Shown here piece by piece: positions 19,343 through 29,075 of a DNA stretch of 64,000 bases (positions are counted from its first letter, which is position 1; each line of letters opens with the position of its first letter). Source of the stretch: Aliiroseovarius salicola (lineage in GTDB: Bacteria > Pseudomonadota > Alphaproteobacteria > Rhodobacterales > Rhodobacteraceae); the NCBI RefSeq assembly GCF_027891095.1, contig NZ_JAQIIO010000004.1, positions 343,341 to 407,340 of the forward strand, given 5' to 3'. The notes under the pieces are model-generated. The model had not been told where the DNA came from. It did not search any database and was given only the letters and a program-made list of their open reading frames with translations. The translations under genes and the position numbers were made by a program.

Positions 19343-20506
19343 ATGACTGAAATGGTGTATGGCGTAATCCCGCAACGGGATGGCGATCCTATTCTTCCAC
19401 GGTGGTGGCGCACGGTGGATCGTTGGTCGATTTCATGTGTGCTTGCGCTGTTTGGGTTGGGCATTCTTCTCGGGCTCGCTGCGTCGCCACCACTGGCCGA
19501 ACGCAACGGGTTGGAGCATTTCCACTATGTCGAGCGCCAATTGCTGTTTGGGGCTGTTGGCCTTGTTACCCTGTTCGCCACCACAATGATGAGCCCCACG
19601 ATGGTGCGCCGTCTCGGGGTGATCGGATTTGCCTTTGCCTTTGTCGCTGTGATCATGCTGCCGGTTTTGGGCACCGATTTCGGTAAAGGGGCCGTACGCT
19701 GGTATTCGCTGGGCTTTGCCTCATTACAACCGTCGGAATTTCTCAAGCCCGGTTTTGTGATTGTCGCGGCTTGGCTGATGGCCGCAAGTCATGAGCTGAA
19801 CGGACCTCCGGGCCGTTCCATTTCGCTTGCCCTTCTGATCATCATCGTGGCTTTTCTGGTGATGCAACCGGATTACGGCCAGACAGCTTTGATCGCTTTC
19901 GCATGGGGCGTGATGTATTTTCTCGCGGGCGCGCCGATCACCATTCTTGTGTCGCTGGTGGGGTTGGTCGTGCTGGGAATGACATTTGCCTATAACAACT
20001 CTGAACACGTTGCCCGGCGCATTGACGGGTTCCTCAATCCCGAGGTCGACCCGACCACCCAGCTTGGCTATGCCACAAACGCGATCCGCGAAGGTGGGTT
20101 CTTTGGGGTTGGTGTAGGCGAGGGGCAAGTGAAGTGGTCACTGCCGGATGCGCATACCGACTTCATCATTGCAGTGGCTGCCGAAGAATACGGTCTGGTG
20201 CTCGTGCTGCTCATCATCGCCCTTTATGCAACCATCGTTATTCGCAGTTTCATGCGACTCATTCAGGAGCGCGACACCTTCATTCGCTTGGCCGGAGCGG
20301 GGCTCGCGTCGATTTTTGGCGTGCAGGCCCTGATCAACATGGGGGTCGCAGTGCGTCTTTTGCCTGCAAAAGGCATGACTTTGCCGTTTGTCAGCTATGG
20401 CGGATCTTCGCTTATTGCAGGCGGCATCGCATTGGGTATGTTGCTGGCGTTCACCCGCACCCGCCCGCAAGGCCGGATGCAGGACGTGTTCAACCAACGA
20501 CACTGA
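19343..20506 (+). CDS. ftsW: peptidoglycan glycosyltransferase FtsW
   Basis: The 387-residue SEDS protein has about ten membrane helices and polymerises lipid II into septal glycan with its partner class B PBP. Diagnostic stretches include LGTDFGKGAVRWYSLGFASLQPSEFLKPGFV (about 109-140, quoted in part), the SEDS catalytic-region PDAHTDFIIAVAAEEYGLV near 270, and the C-terminal PFVSYGGSSLIAGG near 350. It is the first dcw gene in the window. The upstream half of the cluster (mraZ to murD) is not present here, and a DMT transporter and pntAB precede it. murG follows after 48 bp. Confidence 0.94.
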   Translation: MTEMVYGVIPQRDGDPILPRWWRTVDRWSISCVLALFGLGILLGLAASPPLAERNGLEHFHYVERQLLFGAVGLVTLFATTMMSPTMVRRLGVIGFAFAFVAVIMLPVLGTDFGKGAVRWYSLGFASLQPSEFLKPGFVIVAAWLMAASHELNGPPGRSISLALLIIIVAFLVMQPDYGQTALIAFAWGVMYFLAGAPITILVSLVGLVVLGMTFAYNNSEHVARRIDGFLNPEVDPTTQLGYATNAIREGGFFGVGVGEGQVKWSLPDAHTDFIIAVAAEEYGLVLVLLIIALYATIVIRSFMRLIQERDTFIRLAGAGLASIFGVQALINMGVAVRLLPAKGMTLPFVSYGGSSLIAGGIALGMLLAFTRTRPQGRMQDVFNQRH

Positions 20507-20554
20507 TCTCATCCGGTCCTCTGACGGGCCTCAATATACGGACAACGCCGGACC

Positions 20555-21655
20555 ATGGCTGACACCCAACCTCTTCTCGTGATCGCCGCCGGGGGCACTG
20601 GCGGTCACATGTTTCCCGCTCAGGCCTTGGCCGAAGCCATGCTGCGCAAAGGCTGGCGGGTAAAGCTTTCAACGGATGCGCGTGGCGCGCGCTACACCGG
20701 TGGTTTCCCACATGTGGTGGACGTGGAAGAGGTGAGCTCTGCAACCTTCTCTCGTGGTGGCCCCTTGGCCAAGATGCTGGTGCCCTTCAAGATCCTTGGC
20801 GGCATCTTGTCGATGGCTTGGCGGCTCAGACGTGATCGACCTGCTGCAATTGTCGGTTTTGGGGGGTATCCTTCGATCCCGGCATTGGGAGCAGCCTGGA
20901 TGCTGGGACTGCCGCGTATGATCCATGAGCAAAATGGCGTTCTGGGGCGTGTGAATAAACGGTTTGCCACCAAGGTGAACTTTGTTGCCTGCGGAACCTG
21001 GCCTACCGAAGTCCCACAGGACTCAAATGCAATTCATACCGGAAATCCGGTCAGAGGAGAGGTTCGGAAACGTGCTGGTGCGGCCTATATTGCTCCCGGC
21101 GATTACCCAATGTCGATCCTTGTAATGGGAGGCAGCCAGGGCGCACGTGCCTTGTCCGACAATGTACCTGCCGCGATTGCAGCACTTCCCGGGCATTTGC
21201 TCCAGCATATTTCCGTCAGCCATCAGGCGCGGGATGAAGACCATGACCGCGTTGTCGCCTTTTACGACGAACACGGTATCCGCGCCGATGTGCAGCCCTT
21301 CTTCACCGACATTCCTCGCCGCATGTCGGAAGCTCAGCTTGTGATCAGCCGGGCAGGCGCGTCATCGGTCGCTGATATTTCGGTGATTGGACGCCCGTCG
21401 ATCCTGATCCCCTATCCGCATGCGACCGAAGATCATCAAACGGCCAATGCCCGCGGTTTGGTTGAAGCGCAAGCCGCCATTCTGATACCCGAAAGCCAAC
21501 TGGATCCCGCCATGCTTTCCGAGCAAATTGCCAATGTATTGGAGCATCCAGAAGGTGCCTTGCTGATGTCGCAAGCGGCAACTTCCCAAGGTATCCCCGA
21601 CGCGACCGAGCGCCTTGTGGCGCTTGTTGAAGAACTGACAGGACAGAATTCATGA
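20555..21655 (+). CDS. murG: UDP-GlcNAc:lipid I N-acetylglucosaminyltransferase MurG
   Basis: The 366-residue GT-B enzyme transfers GlcNAc to lipid I at the cytosolic face of the inner membrane, yielding lipid II. It shows the N-terminal [18 protein letters not shown] (about 10-27), [15 protein letters not shown] near 103, [13 protein letters not shown] near 122, MGGSQGAR near 190, and the UDP-GlcNAc region [31 protein letters not shown] near 266. It overlaps murC by four bases (ATGA), so translation is coupled. Length matches the family. Confidence 0.95.
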   Translation: MADTQPLLVIAAGGTGGHMFPAQALAEAMLRKGWRVKLSTDARGARYTGGFPHVVDVEEVSSATFSRGGPLAKMLVPFKILGGILSMAWRLRRDRPAAIVGFGGYPSIPALGAAWMLGLPRMIHEQNGVLGRVNKRFATKVNFVACGTWPTEVPQDSNAIHTGNPVRGEVRKRAGAAYIAPGDYPMSILVMGGSQGARALSDNVPAAIAALPGHLLQHISVSHQARDEDHDRVVAFYDEHGIRADVQPFFTDIPRRMSEAQLVISRAGASSVADISVIGRPSILIPYPHATEDHQTANARGLVEAQAAILIPESQLDPAMLSEQIANVLEHPEGALLMSQAATSQGIPDATERLVALVEELTGQNS

Positions 21656-23049
21656 ATGCAGCCGCCACCAAACTGCCCACCGAAATGGGCGCCATCCACT
21701 TTGTCGGCATTGGCGGCATCGGCATGTCGGGCATCGCCGAAGTGCTCCTCAATCACGGTTACACCATTCAGGGATCTGACCTGAAAGCCTCAAAGATCAC
21801 CAATCGCCTCGGGGAACTGGGGGCCGAGATCTTCGTTGGCCAGAAGGCAGAGAACCTCGAAAATGCCGAAGTGGTGGTGATCTCATCCGCCATCAAACCC
21901 GGCAATCCCGAACTGGACGCCGCGCGGGCAAGTGGCCTGCCGGTCGTGCGTCGTGCAGAGATGCTGGCGGAGCTGATGCGTCTCAAGTCGAACATCGCAG
22001 TAGCCGGAACCCATGGCAAAACGACCACCACGACGATGGTGGCAGAGCTTTTGGTGCATGGCGGGATCGACCCGACTGTCATCAATGGTGGGATCATCCA
22101 TGCCTATGGCTCCAACGCACGGATGGGGCAGGGGGAATGGATGGTGGTTGAGGCCGACGAGTCGGACGGCACGTTCAACCGCCTGCCTGCCACCGTCGCC
22201 ATCGTCACCAATATCGACCCCGAGCATATGGAACACTGGGGCGACTTTGACACGCTGCGTCAGGGCTTCCTCGATTTCGTGTCCAACATCCCATTCTACG
22301 GGCTGGCAGTCTGCTGCACCGATCATCCTGAGGTTCAAGCTCTTGTCGGGAAAGTTACCGATCGGCGTGTTGTCACCTATGGTTTCAACGCTCAGGCTGA
22401 CGTACGGGCTGTAAATCTGCACTACAAAGGCGGAGTGGCACATTTCGATATTGAGCTGCACCATGAAGGCAGCACAATCGAAGGCTGCACCCTGCCGATG
22501 CCGGGGGACCACAACGTCTCCAACGCGCTTTCTGCCGTGGCCGTCGCCCGCCATCTGGGCATGAAGCGCGATGAAATCCGCGCGGCTCTCGCGAGCTTCG
22601 GAGGGGTCAATCGCCGCTTTACCAAGGTTGGCGAAGTGAACGGTGTGACCATCATCGATGATTACGGGCACCATCCGGTTGAGATTGCCGCCGTGCTCAG
22701 AGCGGCGCGTCAAGCCTGCGAAGGGCGGGTGATCGCCGTGCATCAACCGCACCGCTACACACGCCTACATGATCTGTTCGAAGAGTTCTGTGCCTGTTTC
22801 AACGAAGCAGATGTTGTTGGAATTGCAGATGTATTCGCTGCGGGCGAAGATCCGATTGAAGGTGCAAGCCGCGATGATCTGGTCGCCGGTCTGGTGCGCC
22901 ATGGTCACCGTCATGCAGGCGCCGTTTCCTCTGAGGATGATCTGGTGAAGCTGGTTCAGGATGAGACCAAACCGGGTGACATGGTGGTCTGCCTCGGGGC
23001 GGGCACGATCAGCACCTGGGCCAACAACCTGCCATCGCGCCTGGCTTAA
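21652..23049 (+). CDS. murC: UDP-N-acetylmuramate-L-alanine ligase MurC
   Basis: The 465-residue cytosolic Mur ligase adds L-Ala to UDP-MurNAc using ATP. It has the N-terminal Rossmann motif [12 protein letters not shown] (19-30), the ATP loop GTHGKTTTT (119-127), the central [12 protein letters not shown], and a C-terminal [14 protein letters not shown] with [13 protein letters not shown]. It overlaps murG by four bases. The stop codon sits inside a 12-bp sequence repeated 56 bp downstream, just before the permease gene that separates murC from the DUF2484-murB genes. Confidence 0.95.
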   Translation: MNAAATKLPTEMGAIHFVGIGGIGMSGIAEVLLNHGYTIQGSDLKASKITNRLGELGAEIFVGQKAENLENAEVVVISSAIKPGNPELDAARASGLPVVRRAEMLAELMRLKSNIAVAGTHGKTTTTTMVAELLVHGGIDPTVINGGIIHAYGSNARMGQGEWMVVEADESDGTFNRLPATVAIVTNIDPEHMEHWGDFDTLRQGFLDFVSNIPFYGLAVCCTDHPEVQALVGKVTDRRVVTYGFNAQADVRAVNLHYKGGVAHFDIELHHEGSTIEGCTLPMPGDHNVSNALSAVAVARHLGMKRDEIRAALASFGGVNRRFTKVGEVNGVTIIDDYGHHPVEIAAVLRAARQACEGRVIAVHQPHRYTRLHDLFEEFCACFNEADVVGIADVFAAGEDPIEGASRDDLVAGLVRHGHRHAGAVSSEDDLVKLVQDETKPGDMVVCLGAGTISTWANNLPSRLA

Positions 23050-23113
23050 TTGCTGCCCTGGCGCTTGTTTTACGCCAGTTTCCATGTGTTTTGACTATGA
23101 TTTAATTGCTGCC
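23046..23113 (+). repeat. 12-bp direct repeat flanking a hairpin after murC
   Basis: TTAATTGCTGCC occurs at 23046-23057 (spanning the murC stop) and again at 23102-23113. Between them CTGGCG (23058-23063) and CGCCAG (23073-23078) form a hairpin followed by TTTCC, a weak terminator at best. The arrangement marks the point where the APC permease gene enters the dcw cluster. Confidence 0.6.
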
Positions 23114-23130
23114 TGATGCAAAGGTAAGCC

Positions 23131-24327
23131 ATGCAATCTGCACCACTAAAACGCAATCTCGGCCTTACGCTTTTGACCCTGTACGGGGTTGGCGTGATGG
23201 TGGGCGCAGGGATTTACGTTCTGGTTGGAAGCGTTGCCGCCCAGGCCGGGATATGGGCGCCGTTGGCGTTTCTCGTGGCGGGGCTCATCGCGGCGCCTTC
23301 TGCACTTTCCTACGCTGAACTGTCTTCGCGTATTCCTGAAGCATCTGGCGAAGCTGCCTATGTCGAAAAAGGGTTAAACAGTCATTTCCTGGCCGTGCTG
23401 ATCGGTTTGGCCATCGTGCTGGCAGGTACAGTGTCGGCCGCGGCGGTGCTAAAGGGCGGTGTCGGATATCTCACGGCGATCATCGACGTGCGCGCAGAGT
23501 GGGCAATTATCGGGGTTGGAGCAGCTTTGACGCTGGTGGCCATCATTGGTGTTCTGGAAAGCTTGTCGCTGGCAGCCGTATTCACGGTGACCGAGGTTTT
23601 GGGACTGGCCATTGTGATCTATGCCGGATTTACCGCAGCACCCGTTCCCGAAGCCGCAACATTGACCATGCCCCATTGGCCCGGTGTGGCCGGGGCAGCG
23701 GTATTGGCCTTTTTTGCGTTCATTGGTTTTGAAGATTTGGTGAATATGGCGGAGGAAGCACGCGATCCAACGCGTGTCGTCCCCCGGGCCATCTTGATTG
23801 CACTCGCCATTACAACCTTGCTGTATATTCTCGTCTCACTGGCCGCTGTGCGCGCGGTTCCTGTTGAGGCGTTGGCAAATTCAGAACGTCCGCTTGTCTT
23901 GGTGTGGGAAGCAAAATTCACTGCTTCTCCTGTGATCTTGGGCGCTATTGCAGTGGCTGCGGCGCTCAATGGCGTGCTTGCACAGATCGTGATGGCGGCA
24001 CGTGTGCTCTACGGTCTCGGACGACGAGAAAAGCGTCTTCGAGTGTTTTACCGCGCACATCCGAAATTTGGTACGCCAGCGCTTGCGACCTTTCTGTTGG
24101 GCGCTGCGGTTATCCTTGCGGCGTTGCTTTTGCCTGTGTCCGATCTGGCAACGCTCACCGCAATTGTACTCCTGATGGTGTTTGCGGTGGTAAATCTTGC
24201 ATTGATTGCGTTGAAACGTCGCGAGCCGAATGCGCCCTTCCGGACCGCAACATGGATCCCATGGGCTGGGTTGATCGCCTCTGTGCTGGCCCTAACGTCG
24301 TCATTCATAACAGGAGCACTTTGGTGA
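23131..24327 (+). CDS. APC-family amino acid permease
   Basis: The 398-residue protein has about eleven to twelve membrane helices and the APC N-terminal signature LYGVGVMVGAGIYVLVGSVAAQAG (quoted in part, about 13-35), AEEARDPTRVVPRAIL near 208, and a following RVLYGLGRREKRLRVFYRAHPKFGTPALATFLL segment (described in part). It should import or exchange amino acids or polyamines across the inner membrane; the substrate is unknown. It overlaps the first DUF2484 gene (GTGA), so it is translationally tied to the cell-wall genes. A permease is not a standard dcw member, so its position is unusual. Confidence 0.88.
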   Translation: MQSAPLKRNLGLTLLTLYGVGVMVGAGIYVLVGSVAAQAGIWAPLAFLVAGLIAAPSALSYAELSSRIPEASGEAAYVEKGLNSHFLAVLIGLAIVLAGTVSAAAVLKGGVGYLTAIIDVRAEWAIIGVGAALTLVAIIGVLESLSLAAVFTVTEVLGLAIVIYAGFTAAPVPEAATLTMPHWPGVAGAAVLAFFAFIGFEDLVNMAEEARDPTRVVPRAILIALAITTLLYILVSLAAVRAVPVEALANSERPLVLVWEAKFTASPVILGAIAVAAALNGVLAQIVMAARVLYGLGRREKRLRVFYRAHPKFGTPALATFLLGAAVILAALLLPVSDLATLTAIVLLMVFAVVNLALIALKRREPNAPFRTATWIPWAGLIASVLALTSSFITGALW

Positions 24328-24563
24328 GTTACCCTCTGATTTTGGCCTGCTTTTGGGTGTTTGCTGCCTCGGCGGTGGCGTTTCTTCCCATGCGGCGGCA
24401 ATTTGCTCCCGGTCTTATTTTGCTGATTGTGGCGCCATTGCTGGTGCTGTGGATCGGCATAGAGCATGGATGGATGTGGATGGTCGCCGCGTCTCTTGCG
24501 GTGATCTCACTTTTCCGGCGACCGCTGTGGTATCTCCTGCGCCGTCTTTTAGGAAAGGTTTGA
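24324..24563 (+). CDS. DUF2484 family membrane protein, copy 1
   Basis: This 79-residue protein starts at the GTG at 24324, overlapping the permease stop, with GGAG eight bases upstream. It has two to three hydrophobic segments (about 5-20, 30-45, 48-62) and a basic tail (FRRPLWYLLRRLLGK). The pattern matches DUF2484, a small family known from Rhodobacterales and typically encoded between murC and murB. Its role is unknown; position and membrane topology suggest a part in envelope synthesis. A second related gene follows four bases later. It is easily missed because the start is GTG. Confidence 0.8.
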   Translation: MSYPLILACFWVFAASAVAFLPMRRQFAPGLILLIVAPLLVLWIGIEHGWMWMVAASLAVISLFRRPLWYLLRRLLGKV

Positions 24564-24567
24564 TGTT

Positions 24568-24834
24568 ATGAGCTGGACACTTCTTCTATCCTGTCTCTGG
24601 ATCATAGGTGCAAAAATTGCGTCCATGCGACCGTCTGAACATAAGCATTGGCCACTGGCCTATGCGCTGATGCCACTAGGCGTGCCGATCGTGCTCTTGG
24701 CATGGTGGGAGCACGGTGCCGGAGTCGCATTTTTCGTATTGGCGATTGGAATGGTTGTGCTGCGCTGGCCTGTAATCTATCTGGGTCGACGGATTCTTAG
24801 ACTGGTAAAAGGGGCAGGCGATGGCACGGCCTGA
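24568..24834 (+). CDS. DUF2484 family membrane protein, copy 2
   Basis: The 88-residue protein shares the plan of its neighbour: an N-terminal hydrophobic segment with a conserved CxW pair ([15 protein letters not shown]), a central hydrophobic pair around [10 protein letters not shown], and a C-terminal [14 protein letters not shown]. The two copies align at CLWI/CFWV, WWEHG/IEHGW and [24 protein letters not shown], so they look like a tandem duplication that has diverged. It overlaps murB by 14 bases. Function unknown; the coupling to murB argues for a cell-wall role. Confidence 0.8.
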   Translation: MSWTLLLSCLWIIGAKIASMRPSEHKHWPLAYALMPLGVPIVLLAWWEHGAGVAFFVLAIGMVVLRWPVIYLGRRILRLVKGAGDGTA

Positions 24835-25753
24835 TCAAATCGACATTCGTGGTCAGCTGTTGGCAGATAAAGAGCTGGCCGGGCTGACATGGCTTCGTGT
24901 GGGGGGGCCGGCCGAGTGGCTGTTCATGCCCGCAGATGAAGACGATCTGGCGCAGTTCCTGTCACAGCTTGATGCGGACATACCGGTTTTTCCCATGGGC
25001 GTGGGCTCCAACCTGATCGTGCGCGATGGCGGTATTCGTGGCGTAGTGATCCGTATGGGGCGTGGCTTCAACGGGATCGAATTTGATGGGAACCGAGTGA
25101 CGGCCGGTGTGGCGGCACTTGATGCCCATGTGGCGCGGAAATCAGCCGATGTCGGGCTTGACCTGACCTTCCTGCGCACCATTCCCGGCGCCATTGGTGG
25201 AGCCGTGCGGATGAATGCGGGCTGTTATGGGGCCTACGTCGCAGATGTGTTTATCGAAGCACAGGCCATTACACGGGCAGGGGGGCGGGTCACGCTCTCG
25301 GCAGAGGACCTCCGGTTTCAGTATCGTCAGACGGAACTGCCCGAAGGTTGGGTGATCACCAAAGCGGTGTTTGAAGCCCCGTATGGCGAAGCAAAGGCCC
25401 TTCACGCGCATATGGAAGCGCAGATTGCCAAGCGGGATGAGACCCAACCCACCAAAGATCGCACTGCGGGATCCACGTTTCGCAATCCCGCCGGTTTCAG
25501 TTCCACCGGCAAAGCGGATGATAGCCATGAGCTCAAGGCATGGAAGGTGATCGAAGACGCGGGGATGCGGGGGGCCACTTTGGGTGGTGCGCAGATGAAC
25601 CCAATGCACTCCAACTTCCTGACCAACACAGGCGGCGCAACCGCTGCTGACCTGGAAGGATTGGGCGAAGAGGTGCGAAAAAAGGTTTACGACCACAGCG
25701 GGATACAGCTAGAATGGGAAATTAAGCGCGTGGGTGAAACCGCACCTAAATAA
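24821..25753 (+). CDS. murB: UDP-N-acetylenolpyruvoylglucosamine reductase MurB
   Basis: The 310-residue FAD enzyme reduces UDP-GlcNAc-enolpyruvate to UDP-MurNAc with NADPH. FAD-binding PCMH motifs are visible: [19 protein letters not shown] near 25, [14 protein letters not shown] near 60, [18 protein letters not shown] near 120 (with the tyrosine of the type I enzyme), and a catalytic Ser region AGSTFRNP near 220. It overlaps the second DUF2484 gene and is followed by 154 bp before ddl. Confidence 0.95.
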   Translation: MARPDQIDIRGQLLADKELAGLTWLRVGGPAEWLFMPADEDDLAQFLSQLDADIPVFPMGVGSNLIVRDGGIRGVVIRMGRGFNGIEFDGNRVTAGVAALDAHVARKSADVGLDLTFLRTIPGAIGGAVRMNAGCYGAYVADVFIEAQAITRAGGRVTLSAEDLRFQYRQTELPEGWVITKAVFEAPYGEAKALHAHMEAQIAKRDETQPTKDRTAGSTFRNPAGFSSTGKADDSHELKAWKVIEDAGMRGATLGGAQMNPMHSNFLTNTGGATAADLEGLGEEVRKKVYDHSGIQLEWEIKRVGETAPK

Positions 25754-25907
25754 GTGGACCGCGAGCTTGGGTTGAACAGGAAGATTTTCGGTTCGACCTT
25801 GTTTCAAGAGGCAGAGCAGCCTCCTTTAAAATTCATTTGGGCGCAGCTTCCGGGCAGGGGGTATGTGTCTGATAAGAAGGACCAAATCGGTCCGGGATAC
25901 GAGGCAT

Positions 25908-26843
25908 ATGGCGGGCAAGTCCGAGCAGGCAACCCCGAAAGTCGTGATGCTGATGGGTGGACCCTCTGCCGAGCGCGAGGTGTCACTGACCAGCGGGCGC
26001 GAATGCGCCAAGGCTTTGCGGGCAGAAGGATTTGAAGTGGTCGAGCTGGATGCTGGACCCGACCTTGTCGAACGTCTGAAAGAAAATGCACCGGATGTTG
26101 TCTTCAATGCCCTGCATGGTCGCTGGGGTGAAGATGGCTGTGTGCAAGGCATCCTGGAATGGCTGAACATTCCCTATACGCATTCCGGCGTGCTGGCGTC
26201 GGCTCTGGCGATGGACAAAGAGCGCGCCAAAGAGGTGTTTCGTGCGGCCGGACTGCCAGTGGTGAACTCGGTTCTGGCGGAGCGGGAAGACGTAAAATCC
26301 CGTCATGTGATGGAACCGCCCTATGTGGTGAAGCCTTATAATGAAGGCAGCTCTGTCGGGATTTACATCGTCAGCGATGGGGCCAATACCCCGCCACAAC
26401 TGGCCGACACCATGCCCGACACCGTGATGGTGGAAACCTATGTGCCCGGGCGCGAATTGACCACGTCAGTGATGAGCACCGAAACCGGGACACGTGCCTT
26501 GGGGGTAACCGACATCATCACTGATGGCTGGTATGACTACGACGCAAAATATGCCGAAGGGGGATCTCGCCATGAAATCCCCGCCAAGATCCCTGCCGAA
26601 ATCGAGGCTGCCTGTTTGGATTACGCTTTGCGCGCCCACGAGGCGCTTGGTTGCAAAGGGGTAAGCCGTACCGATTTCCGCTGGGATGAGGCGCGTGGCC
26701 TTGACGGGTTGATCCTCTTGGAAACCAACACCCAACCCGGCATGACCCCAACCTCACTTGTGCCTGAACAAGCGGCCCATTGCGGAATGACATTTGGTCA
26801 GTTCTGCGCTTGGCTGGTGGAGGATGCGTCATGCAATCGCTGA
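25908..26843 (+). CDS. ddl: D-alanine-D-alanine ligase
   Basis: Start set at the ATG at 25908 (MAGKSEQATPK), with GAGG just upstream; the longer frame from 25863 adds 15 unlikely residues. The 311-residue ATP-grasp ligase makes D-Ala-D-Ala for the peptidoglycan pentapeptide. Motifs: VMLMGGPSAEREVSLTSG near 13, HGRWGEDGCVQG near 68, PYVVKPYNEGSSVGIYI near 145, and the C-terminal metal site ETNTQPGMTPTSLVPEQA near 275. It overlaps ftsQ by 13 bases. Confidence 0.94.
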   Translation: MAGKSEQATPKVVMLMGGPSAEREVSLTSGRECAKALRAEGFEVVELDAGPDLVERLKENAPDVVFNALHGRWGEDGCVQGILEWLNIPYTHSGVLASALAMDKERAKEVFRAAGLPVVNSVLAEREDVKSRHVMEPPYVVKPYNEGSSVGIYIVSDGANTPPQLADTMPDTVMVETYVPGRELTTSVMSTETGTRALGVTDIITDGWYDYDAKYAEGGSRHEIPAKIPAEIEAACLDYALRAHEALGCKGVSRTDFRWDEARGLDGLILLETNTQPGMTPTSLVPEQAAHCGMTFGQFCAWLVEDASCNR

Positions 26844-27748
26844 CTCCATCCCGTCGCGCGGCTTCTGGTCTGAAACAGGATACCCATCGCCGCGACCCAG
26901 CCCCGTCACGCATTGCTTATAAGATCAACAGGCTCTGGCTGACGCCACTCTTTCGTGCCTTTCTGCGCGTTGGGGTGCCGGTTTTTCTGGTGCTGTTTGC
27001 GATAGGCTGGTTCTTTTCCAACCCGACCAATCGATATGCCATTGGCGAAAAATTCACTGAAATCAAACGGTCCGTACAAGAACGCCCCGAGTTCATGGTC
27101 AAGCTGATGGCCGTCGAAGGGGCAACCCCAATTGTCGACGACGCCGTGCGGGCGATCCTGCCGATCAGTTTCCCAATTTCGTCCTTTGACCTCGATCTTG
27201 AGGTGATGCGGGGTGAAATCATGAAGCTTGATGTGATTGAGAATGCCGAACTTCGCGTTCGCCCCGGAGGTGTGCTTGAAGTAGCAATCACCGAACGCGA
27301 TCCAGTGGTGATCTGGCGTACGGATGGTCAATTGGAGCTTTTGGATGGCACCGGTCATCGCGTGGCAAGCCTGACTGCCCGGTCCGCGCGTGCCGACCTG
27401 CCGATGGTGGTTGGACAAGGGGCCGACCAAGCGGTGAACGAAGCACTTGCATTGATCAAGACCGCGCGTCCGCTGGCTGGAAAACTGCGAGGCTTGGTCC
27501 GCGTGGGAGAACGCCGCTGGGATCTGGTCCTGGACCGTGAGCAACGCATCATGCTGCCCGAAGATCAACCAGTTCAAGCACTTGAACAGGTTTTAGCCCT
27601 CGATCAGGCTCAGGATCTTCTGGCCCGAGACTTGACCGCAATTGACATGAGAAGCCCCCTGCGACCGACCTTGCGTCTGGCAGAGCCAGCAACGGAAGAA
27701 TTGCGCAGAATCAAGGGGATGGAAATGGGAGACACAGCTGATGAGTGA
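26831..27748 (+). CDS. ftsQ: cell division protein FtsQ
   Basis: Start at 26831 (MQSLTPSRRAAS) gives 305 residues. The protein is bitopic: a basic cytosolic N-terminus, one membrane segment at about 42-62 (VPVFLVLFAIGWFF), a POTRA domain (about 95-175: ISSFDLDLEVMRGEIMKLDVIENAELRVRPGG, described in parts) and the FtsQ beta domain with VAITERDPVVIWRTDG. It bridges early and late divisome proteins. It overlaps ddl upstream and ftsA downstream (8 bases), so the run is tightly coupled. The alphaproteobacterial FtsQ is divergent but this one is clear from domain order and position. Confidence 0.92.
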   Translation: MQSLTPSRRAASGLKQDTHRRDPAPSRIAYKINRLWLTPLFRAFLRVGVPVFLVLFAIGWFFSNPTNRYAIGEKFTEIKRSVQERPEFMVKLMAVEGATPIVDDAVRAILPISFPISSFDLDLEVMRGEIMKLDVIENAELRVRPGGVLEVAITERDPVVIWRTDGQLELLDGTGHRVASLTARSARADLPMVVGQGADQAVNEALALIKTARPLAGKLRGLVRVGERRWDLVLDREQRIMLPEDQPVQALEQVLALDQAQDLLARDLTAIDMRSPLRPTLRLAEPATEELRRIKGMEMGDTADE

Positions 27749-29075
27749 TCTATATACCCAACAACGCGCCATGCGGTCGATGAGAGAAGCCGCGATGCAA
27801 CGCGGGGTGATCGCCATTCTGGATGTGGGCACCTCAAAAATCGGTTGCCTTGTCCTGCGGTTTGATGGGGCTGACCATATCCGTGAAGGGGATGGGGTTG
27901 GCAGTCTCGCAGGGCAAAGCGCCTTTCGTGTCATCGGCGCCGCAACCACGCGCTCACGCGGCGTGCGATTTGGTGAAATTGACGCAATGCAGGAAACTGA
28001 GCGCGCAATTCGCACTGCTGTTCAGGCGGCGCAGAAAATGGCCAATGTCCGCGTCGATCATGTGATCGCCTGTTTCTCGGGCGCCAATCCGCGGTCTTAC
28101 GGTCTGGCAGGCGCGGTGGATATTGAGAACCGAGCTGTGACCGAAGATGATGTGGCCCGTGTTCTCGCCTCTTGCGACGTTCCAGATTTCGGGGCGGGGC
28201 GCGAAGTGCTGCACGCGCAACCGGTGAATTTTGCGCTGGATCACCGTTCTGGCCTGTCAGATCCGCGCGGACAGATCGGCAACCGGCTGGCCGTAGATAT
28301 GCACTTGTTGACGGTCGACAGCACCGTGATCCAGACACTTCTTTATTGCATCAAACGCTGCGATCTTGAGGTGGCCGGATTGGCAAGCTCTGCCTATGTG
28401 TCCGGCATTTCCGCGCTTGTTGAAGATGAACGCGAATTGGGGGCGGCCTGTATCGATCTGGGGGGCGGTTCTACCGGCCTGTCGATCTTTATGAAGAAAC
28501 ATATGATTTTTGCCGACAGCGTGCGTCTGGGCGGCGATCATGTGACGTCCGACATCTCTAAAGGACTTCAAGTTCCGCTCGCAACCGCCGAAAGAATAAA
28601 GACTTTTTATGGAGGCGTGGTTGCAACCGGTATGGATGACCGGGAAATGATTGAAATTGGAGGGGACACGGGCGACTGGGAGCATGATCGCCGCACGGTA
28701 AGCCGAGCGGAACTGATTGGCATCATGCGTCCGCGTGTAGAAGAGATTTTGGAAGATGTTCGTACCAGTCTGGATGCTGCTGGGTTTGATCACCTTCCAA
28801 GCCAACAGATTGTGTTGACTGGTGGTGCGAGCCAAATCCCCGGGCTTGATGGGCTTGCCCCCAAGATCCTTGGTCAACAAGTCCGTATCGGACGCCCGCT
28901 GCGTGTTCAGGGGCTGCCTCAGGCCGCAACTGGGGCAGGGTTCGCCTCCTCCGTCGGGCTGTGTCTTTTTGCGGCGCACCCACAGGACGAATGGTGGGAT
29001 TTTGAGATCCCCGCCGAAAGCTATCCGGCCCGCAGCCTCAAGCGGGCAATGAAGTGGTTCAAGGACAACTGGTAA
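27741..29075 (+). CDS. ftsA: cell division protein FtsA
   Basis: The 444-residue actin-like ATPase tethers FtsZ to the membrane. Visible are the phosphate 1 loop AILDVGTSKIGCLV (near 25), the phosphate 2 loop CIDLGGGSTGLSIF (near 236), the adenosine motif VLTGGASQIPGLDGL (near 357), and a C-terminal amphipathic helix (SLKRAMKWFKDNW) as membrane anchor. It overlaps ftsQ by eight bases. The 332-bp region after it contains alternative hairpins and probably the ftsZ promoter. Confidence 0.95.
   Translation: MSDLYTQQRAMRSMREAAMQRGVIAILDVGTSKIGCLVLRFDGADHIREGDGVGSLAGQSAFRVIGAATTRSRGVRFGEIDAMQETERAIRTAVQAAQKMANVRVDHVIACFSGANPRSYGLAGAVDIENRAVTEDDVARVLASCDVPDFGAGREVLHAQPVNFALDHRSGLSDPRGQIGNRLAVDMHLLTVDSTVIQTLLYCIKRCDLEVAGLASSAYVSGISALVEDERELGAACIDLGGGSTGLSIFMKKHMIFADSVRLGGDHVTSDISKGLQVPLATAERIKTFYGGVVATGMDDREMIEIGGDTGDWEHDRRTVSRAELIGIMRPRVEEILEDVRTSLDAAGFDHLPSQQIVLTGGASQIPGLDGLAPKILGQQVRIGRPLRVQGLPQAATGAGFASSVGLCLFAAHPQDEWWDFEIPAESYPARSLKRAMKWFKDNW

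Noticed and set aside
23058..23083. Rho-independent terminator after murC
   Set aside because: The stem is only 6 bp with a 9-nt loop and a TTTCC tail; listed only as part of the direct-repeat feature.
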